Assembly (NCBI GenBank): GCA_963682055.1
Contig: OY821751.1
Location: 14,942,001-15,006,000 of the forward strand
Reading direction: 5' to 3'
Origin: Primula veris
Taxonomy: Eukaryota > Streptophyta > Magnoliopsida > Ericales > Primulaceae
Length of the DNA stretch: 64,000 nucleotides
Numbering within the stretch: the first letter of the stretch is position 1; each line of letters starts with the position of its first letter. Below, piece after piece: positions 57,390-64,000 of the stretch. A program made the position numbers and the translations under genes. Under the pieces are notes generated by a model. The model did no database searches and was not told where the DNA came from. It saw nothing but the letters and a program-made list of their open reading frames with translations.

Positions 57390-59215
57390 TGTAACATCCC
57401 GTATTTTTATAAGTGATTTTATTTATGATTTAATTTATCCAAAAAGGTTTTATTCAAATTTTACCAAAAACCGGTCACTCGACTAATTTTTAGCCAAAAA
57501 CCGAAACTCTTCCGAAAAACTTTATTTTAAAAACTTGTTACTAATTTTACTAATAAAAAGGACCCAATAGATTTGTTTCTAAAGAGAAAGGAAATTTTTG
57601 GGTAGTAAAACAATATTTTTGGATTAAGAGTTAACTTTTAGAACTTTGGGGACCATATAGTTCGCTTCCACAAACTTTCTCAAAACAGTTTTTCTAAACC
57701 TCTTTTCAACCACTTTTTAAAACCTAAAACCTAAAATCAGCCAAATACAAGAGAGAAAAGAGAGAAAAAGAGAGATTCCAAACCTTAGGAAGAAGAAGAA
57801 GAAGAAACCACGTTAGCGGGTTATTACCGGAAGCATCTGCTCTACACGCTAAGGTAACGGGGGTTATCCATTGCGACTAGACGAGGGTGTATGTTAGGAT
57901 TAGGTTTTGCGTTTATTATAAATTGGGGGTTTTTGCCTTTTATATTAATTACATTCTTAAATTGTTAATTGGGTTTTATTTGTTGTACTTTTAATTCCAT
58001 TATTTGAATTGTAGAAGTTGAGAAATTAGAATTATTAATTTCGAATTAATGAGAATATTGATGGGTTTGTGTGTTTTGCGCGTTGATTATGTGTTATTAT
58101 AGTTGTTGATAGAATTGGGTAAATTATTGTTGAATAAAGATGAGTTTTAGATTGCGCATATAAGGTGTTTGCTAAAATGCCCGAATGGGATTTTATGTTG
58201 TTGAAGTTGGTTGGCTAGTTGTGAATCTAGTACCTATGCTTATGTGTTTTGTATAATTGCGTTAAAGTGACGTAAGAGATTGTGTTATTTGAATAGTATA
58301 ATATTATTGGCCGAGGCCTTAATATTTATACGTTAGCAATGGTCTCTGTCTCTTCCTAATTCCGGGGACAGTAGACGGCCGAGGGCATAGAGAATGACTC
58401 GTCTTACGGACTGGGGCAAGTGGCATGAGAGGTCCTAGTGTGCACTATATTTATTTTTATGTTTGCAATGGTCTCTGTCTCTTCCTAATTCCGGGGACAG
58501 TAGACGGGCGAGGGGATAGGGAATGACTCGTCTTACGGACTGAGACGAGTGGCATGAGAGGTCCAACTGCGCACTTTAAATCTACTTTTATGTTAGCAAT
58601 GGTCTCTGTCTCTTCCTAATTCCGGGAACAGTAGATGGCCGAGGGGATAGGGAATGACCTACCTTACGGACTGGGGTAGGTGGCGTGAGAGGTCCATGTT
58701 TGGTATAGATGTTTATTTAATTTATTTCGTTGTATGATGTTATTACTATTTCTTTCTTATACGTTGATTATCGTAGTTATTATTTGTGAGTTCTTGCATT
58801 TATGGGATGGAGTGACGGTATTTGTGGTGCCGTCCCGTCTATGTATGTGCGTGGGACTCACCGTTACAGTTTTGTATTTCAGGTACAATTTAGGTTGAGG
58901 CATTTGGATAGGAGCATTAGCAAAGTATCACATGGGCTCGGAGATTCTTTCAGTTGCTTTATTTTCGCTTAGACTAGTTTTTGAGGTTGTAGCCTACGGG
59001 CAAATTACTTTCGTTTGTTATCTTTTATAAATCTTTTCAAATCTTCTTTTCTTATACCCGCGTTTGGCAAACATCATTATTTTATTGTCTAATTGTTCCT
59101 TTAGCTCGCTAGTTATTTCTTTTAAAATTTAAATTTTGTACCAACAGATTCTTTTTCCTTTGTTTAAAAAGGTCATGCCTCGATATCTGTGTTTTCCGGA
59201 TTTTGGGGCGTGACA
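57390..59215 (+). repeat. 3' LTR (1826 bp) of the Gypsy-type element
   Basis: TGTAACATCCC...CGTGACA. It contains a three-unit tandem repeat at about 58330-58695. Confidence 0.8.
58330..58695. repeat. Three tandem units of about 130 bp within the LTR
   Basis: Units starting at the phrase GCAATGGTCTCTGTCTCTTC (58336, 58465, 58596) each include CTAATTCCGGG, GGGAATGAC-type and GAGAGGTCC blocks. Confidence 0.92.
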
Positions 59216-59395
59216 CTACTGCTTTTTAAACAGGGACACAGAGTTATCTCAGTTGGCCAGAATGGAAGAAATTGAAAAGTGATTGTTGTTTTATGGTCGG
59301 GGAACTATTTCATCCTTTGATGATCATGCAAAACCATTAAAGGAAAATGATATAGTTGTTAATATAGGAAAAAGGATCTTCTATCTTCTATCTTG

Positions 59396-60068
59396 TTAAA
59401 ATTAAATTCTTCTTTCTATTGGTGTGTAGTCTGAAATTTTGTATATTGTTATACCTTGCCTTGTTCTGCTCATCAAAGATTCTAAGTGTAACTTTCTGAA
59501 CCTTAACTACTTGCCTAAACTGAACAATATGACCGGAGAGGAATGTAGTCTAACAAGTCTTCAATAGCCAATTTGATTTGGAACTGCTTTGGCAATCTTT
59601 TGGGAATAAACTACTATAATCTCAGTGTTAGAGGAAGATGTATGGTGTGGTAGATTACCTCAAATTCTATTATTATCTGGAGTATATGGAAATCTAGGTG
59701 AGCAGGATTGATAATGCTACTATGAATGTAGACTCCATATCAGTAATGTTATAAGTCAATTTTACCTTTTTATTGCAAGAGATAAGAATTTTAAAGATAA
59801 TTTTGACTTATTTACTGATAATTTGAGTACTAAACCAGTTAAAAAGGTCAGTGTTTATCACTGGATTAAGCCTCCAGTTGGTAAAATTAAACTTAATGTG
59901 GATGGTAGCAACAAAATTAACCCTAATTTTTCTGGTATTGGGGGTGTGTTTAGGGATTACTTTGGTAATTTTGTGAAGGGTTTCTCTTACACTGAAAATG
60001 CTAATGACAGCTTGATTATAGAGGCTTTAGCTTTTCTATTTTGTGACCAGTTCCCATATCTGAGATGA
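59396..60068 (+). pseudogene. RNase H-like remnant, copy B
   Basis: Reads WIKPPVGKIKLNVDGS as in copy A, but keeps the following block SGIGGVFRDYFGNFVKG that A has lost. It reads through FSYTENANDSLIIEALAF and is then cut: the next sequence is the CDQFPYLR-ending tail found after a 200-base stretch in A. So the later RNase H motifs (ETDS, DFLAK) are missing here. Complementary in damage to copy A. Confidence 0.72.
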
Positions 60069-60944
60069 GGAGACAAAAAAGCCATTTTTTCTCTGTATAA
60101 GCTTTATTTTTGGGTCTCTATCCGTTTACCTGGAAGAGATTAAGGCGGAGAGAGACGCGTGGTACATTTTTTACTTTAAAAAGCTATGTATTTTTAAGTT
60201 ATTTCTTTTATACCCTTGTAATTTCGTATCTGCTACTTTGAACCTTTTTTTTCCAGTTTGGTGCATTTTTGGCCCAATCTTTTTTGTGGGGTTTTCCCTC
60301 CACATTTTTATTCTTCATTTAGTAAAATATAGATTGGATATATCTAAAATCAACTGTCAAACAAGATCCACTACCAGAAAAGTGGCCAACAATTTCGAAA
60401 ATCTTCGTCGCAAGCTGTATTAAGGTTCTCACCCATCATTAATTTGTTTTGCTTGTATAAACTTCAATGTTTTTTTTACCCAGTAACAAGTTTTTCTCCA
60501 GATTACATAACTGATTTGCGCGTACAGACCATACACCACACAACCCCAAAAATCGAAACTCAAACCTCAAGCCAGTTGATGAGGTCTAAGAGCTTCACTT
60601 GTTACATTAGATAAAACACACATAAACAGAAGAATATAAAGAAAAGTAATTTGGCGAAACTACAATTTGATTAATAATAAAAATACTGCTACAATCTCTC
60701 GTCCAATCTTAAATAATAAAAGAAGGTTTTAACTGAACTTTAATCATCCTTAATGTTCTAACTGATAGCTTTTTAATTGCTATCTAACCCAGGAAAAGTC
60801 TGAGCTATATAGGATATAACTAATCTTATTCAAATTAGGATTATGACCAGAAATACTCGTAATTCAACGAGTATTACTTTGACTAATTATAATCCTAATA
60901 CTAATTTAACTAAGGGGTATCCTCCTGTATCATTCCACCACACT

Positions 60945-61100
60945 CATCTCTTACTGCTTATTATGTTTTACTCCTTACCTAAAATAAAATTGATTCGTCT
61001 AACGGTTATGCTATCTTCTAGGAGGTTTTCTTTGTAAATGATGGAACCTTTTTCCTACCCTAAATTTAGAAAAACACCTGTTAGGTTTGTGTAAACTTTT
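60945..61100. repeat. Dispersed local repeat, copy in duplication B
   Basis: Counterpart of 51855-52025, same CACTCATCTCTTACTGCTTA phrase. Confidence 0.75.
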
Positions 61101-61110
61101 TATACCTAGA

Positions 61111-61274
61111 CTATTGTTGCGCAACTTCCTAACCTAATGCAAAACCGGGTTTGGACCCCATAAGAACCATAACATGGATTGACGTCTAATCATTTTACCA
61201 CCGTAATCCATGTTATGATTCTCATAGGGTCCACACCCGGTTTTGCATTAGGTTAGGAAGTTGCGCAATAATAG
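61111..61274. repeat. Near-perfect inverted repeat (70-bp arms, 24-bp loop)
   Basis: Left arm 61111-61180, loop 61181-61204, right arm 61205-61274. I count 5 mismatches in 70 pairs. The left arm begins CTATTGTTGCGCAACTTCC; the right arm ends GGAAGTTGCGCAATAATAG. Copy A (about 52032-52105) has only the left arm. Confidence 0.93.
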
Positions 61275-62681
61275 CTCATCTGCATTCCAAAATCAAAGCG
61301 TGTTGCCCTATAAGGCTAGTAAAAGTAATCCAAGCCAACCAATAGTAATAACTAGTAGTGGATAGCCATATCTTTTAGACTTACTAAGTACAACTCCATA
61401 AATGATTATAATAAAGGTTGTATTTATGAGAAATATTTCCGTGAAACTGCTAAAAAAAGTTTGAACATGTGGGCTAGAACCCGAATTAGTTGTGCTTTCA
61501 TTTCCTCCGTATGAAGCACTAACTTATTTGCCTTACAATCCTACTTGAGACCACGGCATATTCATTATTATAAGATACTTAGAAAATCGTTGTGACGTTG
61601 CGATAGGGAATGCAGCGTTCCCCAGTCTCACATATTGTAGCCCTTTTGCTTATGCGCCAAATCAACCTGGAAGAAAACTGCTGTTATGTTCTTAAACAAT
61701 ATGTTTCGATATGATAAATGTAAATAGATCTCAAGTATACTGAGTTTAACTTTTATACTTATGTCTAAATACGATTCCCGTTATCCAAATTTTATTTTTA
61801 TAACATATTATATGGACTGTTAGATTAAACTTCATAGATGATGATTTTGGCAGGACCGAATCGGATATTATATAGTATTTGACAATCGTACTTTCTTTGA
61901 ACGAGAGTAATGGATAATACAACACGTCATTCTAATAAAAAAGAAGTAAAAGATTACACACGTCACACAATTTCCAATTATATACACTGTGCCATTCTCC
62001 TCCTCATTTTTTTATATATTATATCTTCTTATATAAAATTAGAGTTTCTACTATATTTGGCAATGCCTCCATCTCCAGGTTAGAACTCAAACTAGTTCTT
62101 TACCCTTTTTATTCCTTTTTTTTTTTTTTTTATATCTATTCTTGAATTTAGGGACGATGAAATCTTTGCTTTTGAAATAACAAGCGAAATAACCGAATTG
62201 AAAGTTTAGTAAATAAACAAACAAACATCTGATCTTTCTAGAAATGAGCTGATTGTTGAATTCTTGATTTAGTTCATTAGCCTTACTCATATTCAATTTT
62301 CTCCGTTTTGTACCTCTTTTTTTTTTAAGGTTTTGGATAATTCTTAGTATAAAGGGGTTTGTTAATTTTCTCCTTTTCTTAATTAATCAACAAAATCTTT
62401 TGCCAACCTGAGTTTTTTTTTGGAAGTTAAGAATAGTATATATAATAATAAAATGGTACAATACAAGCCTTGGTAGCACAATCTCTTACCTAAAGCCAAA
62501 GCGAAACAAGTACACCAGCAAGCCAACACAATCTCCTATACGGTTAGAAATAGAACTGACGACTAAAAGCCGCAGTGAGGTATAGGATACAAATTAAAGC
62601 CAAATATACTGTTGTAGTAATGACACATCCGAAAGAGAAACATATAACAAGTCACAAACCAATAAAATTTGGTGAAGTCCC
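61275..62681. other. Right part of copy B and spacer to the next LTR
   Basis: To about 62215 it parallels copy A (shared AAAATCGTTGTGA(T/C)GTTGCGA and TTCTTAAACAATATGTTT). From 62215 to 62681 I see no gene. Confidence 0.5.
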
Positions 62682-64000
62682 TGTTGGTTTTGGTACTATA
62701 TCGAAAAGCAATAAAGTAAAGAACAAATGACTGCAATGGAAATAAACAATTTTATTTCTCACAATTGGAATATAAATTACAATTCCTGACTCGTACAGAA
62801 TATAAATTACACTAATTAAAATTCCAGATAGATTAATATAAATTATTAAACTGCTGGACTGAATTGTAATTGTTTGAAACTACCAGACAGAATAGTATAA
62901 TTACTAACTGCTGGACTGTTTTGACAATTAAAGAAACTTCCAGACAGAATAGTATAATTACTAAACTGCTGGACTGTTTCTGTAAATACTGGAAATTACA
63001 GAACTGAAAAGTAAATTACAGAAAGTAATTACAGAATAGAAAGACAGAAAATTAACAGTACTGAAATGTAAATACAGAAAAAGAAACTGTACAGAAAAGT
63101 AAATTACAGAAAGAAACAGTATTGAAATGAAATGGACAGAATATAAAAGGACTGAAAAATAAATAATAGAAATAAAAAAGAGAGGCAACTGCTGGCCAGT
63201 TTCCCTTAAACAATATTTCCCGAACCACCTTTAGAGGTTTCTGGTTTCGGGACTTTGTTCCCAAGGTACAACTCTTGTCACTTAGTGGCTCGTATGGAAA
63301 CCGGCACCGAACCACAGGTCGAGCTGTTGGTGGTGCGGTTCTCTCTCTCTAATGTGTATGCTATGCTGTGAGTTGTGTGGAATGTTGTTTCAAAATGAGA
63401 GGGGGAGGGCTGCCTTTTATAGCCTCTATAGAAACCGCAGCCATAATGTTGGTCATTAATTCCGGGAGTTACACTCCCAGAATCCGTTGAATCAAATTCT
63501 GAAACCGCAACATTTAATCTCATTTATTGCTGGCGTTTCTGATGCTGGAAACTCTAGGGACTTCTTTTGTATTTTATACAAAACTCCCTATTCGTGTTTG
63601 GACCCAAGGACCAAGACCCAAGACCCGAGACATTCCCTAAATCCCAAATCCCAAATCCCAAATCCCAAATCCCAAATCCCAATCCCAATCCCAAGCCCAA
63701 GCCCAAGCCCAAGCCCAAGCCCGTGCCCCTTGCCCCGTGACCCGAGACACGAGCAAGCGCACGTGTGTGGTACACACTAATACTCTTAGGTGTATGTGGA
63801 CATGTTAGTTTAATAACTACATGGGTTAGTATGATATATATATTGTAAAATTAACTCTTAATCTTCCAATATGGGATTATACCAAATGGTTTTCCATTAC
63901 CATTTCGGATTTTCCAGAATTAATCTTTCGAGAGCCCAACTTTGAAGCCGATTTGTATTCACACCCATTCTCCGAATAGGTCATGCGATATACCGTTATG
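62682..64000 (-). mobile_element. LTR of the young Copia family, running off the window end
   Basis: On the minus strand the LTR ends ACCAAAACCAACA at 62682. No ATCTTAA leader follows (the next bases read GGGACTTCACC), so this is the outer end of a 3' LTR or a solo LTR. It contains CAGTCC(A/G)GCAG-type minisatellite remnants (62830-62980), a TATA region near 63415 and a C-rich array (63601-63752). The window ends before the TGTTGG start. Flanking bases 62677-62681 (GTCCC) are the expected target duplication. Confidence 0.87.
63601..63752 (-). repeat. C-rich (plus strand) array in the third LTR
   Basis: Blocks of CCCAAAT, CCCAAT and CCCAAG units, in the same place as the G-rich array of the full-length LTRs, with its own unit composition. 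Confidence 0.93.

Larger units (their letters stand above)
56983..59215 (+). mobile_element. Deleted Ty3/Gypsy-type element: short left end, pol tail and 3' LTR
   Basis: Flanked by CTACT (56978-56982 and 59216-59220); copy A shows the empty CTACT site at 49200-49204. The internal 407 bases end in AGGACGAAATTCTTTTAAGG followed by a purine-rich tract, the familiar end of plant Tekay/Del-type pol. TGTAACATCCC (57390) then opens an LTR that ends CGTGACA at 59215. The left end begins TGTAACGCC, like an LTR start, so most of the 5' LTR and interior has been lost. A 95-bp tandem pair is at about 57061-57250. Confidence 0.8.
55833..62215. repeat. Segmental duplication, copy B
   Basis: Collinear with 48283-53722. 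It carries a 2233-bp LTR-element insertion (56983-59215), has lost about 950 bases present in A near 59395, has its own RNase H-type remnant (59396-60068) and a 164-base inverted repeat at 61111-61274. Downstream of about 62215 the sequence continues without a counterpart in A. Confidence 0.9.

Overview
This window is nuclear DNA of a dicot-like plant. It is AT-rich, its genes are split by GT-AG introns, and it carries nested LTR retrotransposons, a Cassandra-type TRIM, Stowaway- and Tourist-like MITEs and a tRNA-derived SINE. I cannot name the species from sequence alone.

One essentially complete host gene is present. It is a 15-exon gene at 3051-13167 (+) encoding an 829-residue NSUN2/TRM4-type tRNA (cytosine-5)-methyltransferase, closest in my recollection to Arabidopsis TRM4B. 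Other host coding remnants are two NAC-domain exon fragments (about 37.8 and 43.4 kb) separated by a Copia insertion, a short F-box-like fragment (44.9 kb) and an unrecognised 78-codon ORF (45.9 kb).

Layout: 1-2408 is the 5' part of a degenerate minus-strand Copia element with its LTR. 3051-13167 is the TRM4B-like gene, with a Tourist-like MITE and a SINE in intron 2. 13.2-16.9 kb is spacer with local repeats and a Stowaway-like MITE. 16926-25289 is a young, full-length Copia element (1.5-1.6 kb LTRs, TSD TAAGA, gag and pol), broken only by a frame offset at a run of 40 C. 25.3-28.0 kb is repeated spacer. About 28.0-33.7 kb is a decayed Copia element (same LTR family as at 2.2-2.4 kb) carrying a nested 679-bp Cassandra-type TRIM at 32725-33403 with 5S rRNA-like LTRs. 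33.7-37.8 kb is low-complexity spacer. 38069 to about 42650 is a second degenerate Copia element, and 42.7-48.3 kb is spacer with gene fragments.

From 48283 onward a segment of about 5.4 kb is present twice in direct orientation: copy A 48283 to about 53722, copy B 55833 to about 62215. At the junction lies a minus-strand truncated relative of the young Copia element, consisting of LTR, leader and the start of gag. Copy A keeps the empty insertion site at the exact base where the LTR meets copy B. Copy B later received a 2233-bp Ty3/Gypsy-type LTR fragment (TSD CTACT, empty site in A) and contains a 70-bp-arm hairpin. A third LTR of the young Copia family (minus strand) runs from 62682 off the window end.

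The most distinctive signals are the hypervariable G-rich array in the U3 of the young Copia family, the C40 tract at its gag-pol boundary, the retroelement-junction tandem duplication with complementary deletions in its two RNase H remnants, and the 61.1-kb hairpin. I saw no convincing unknown host biochemical system.
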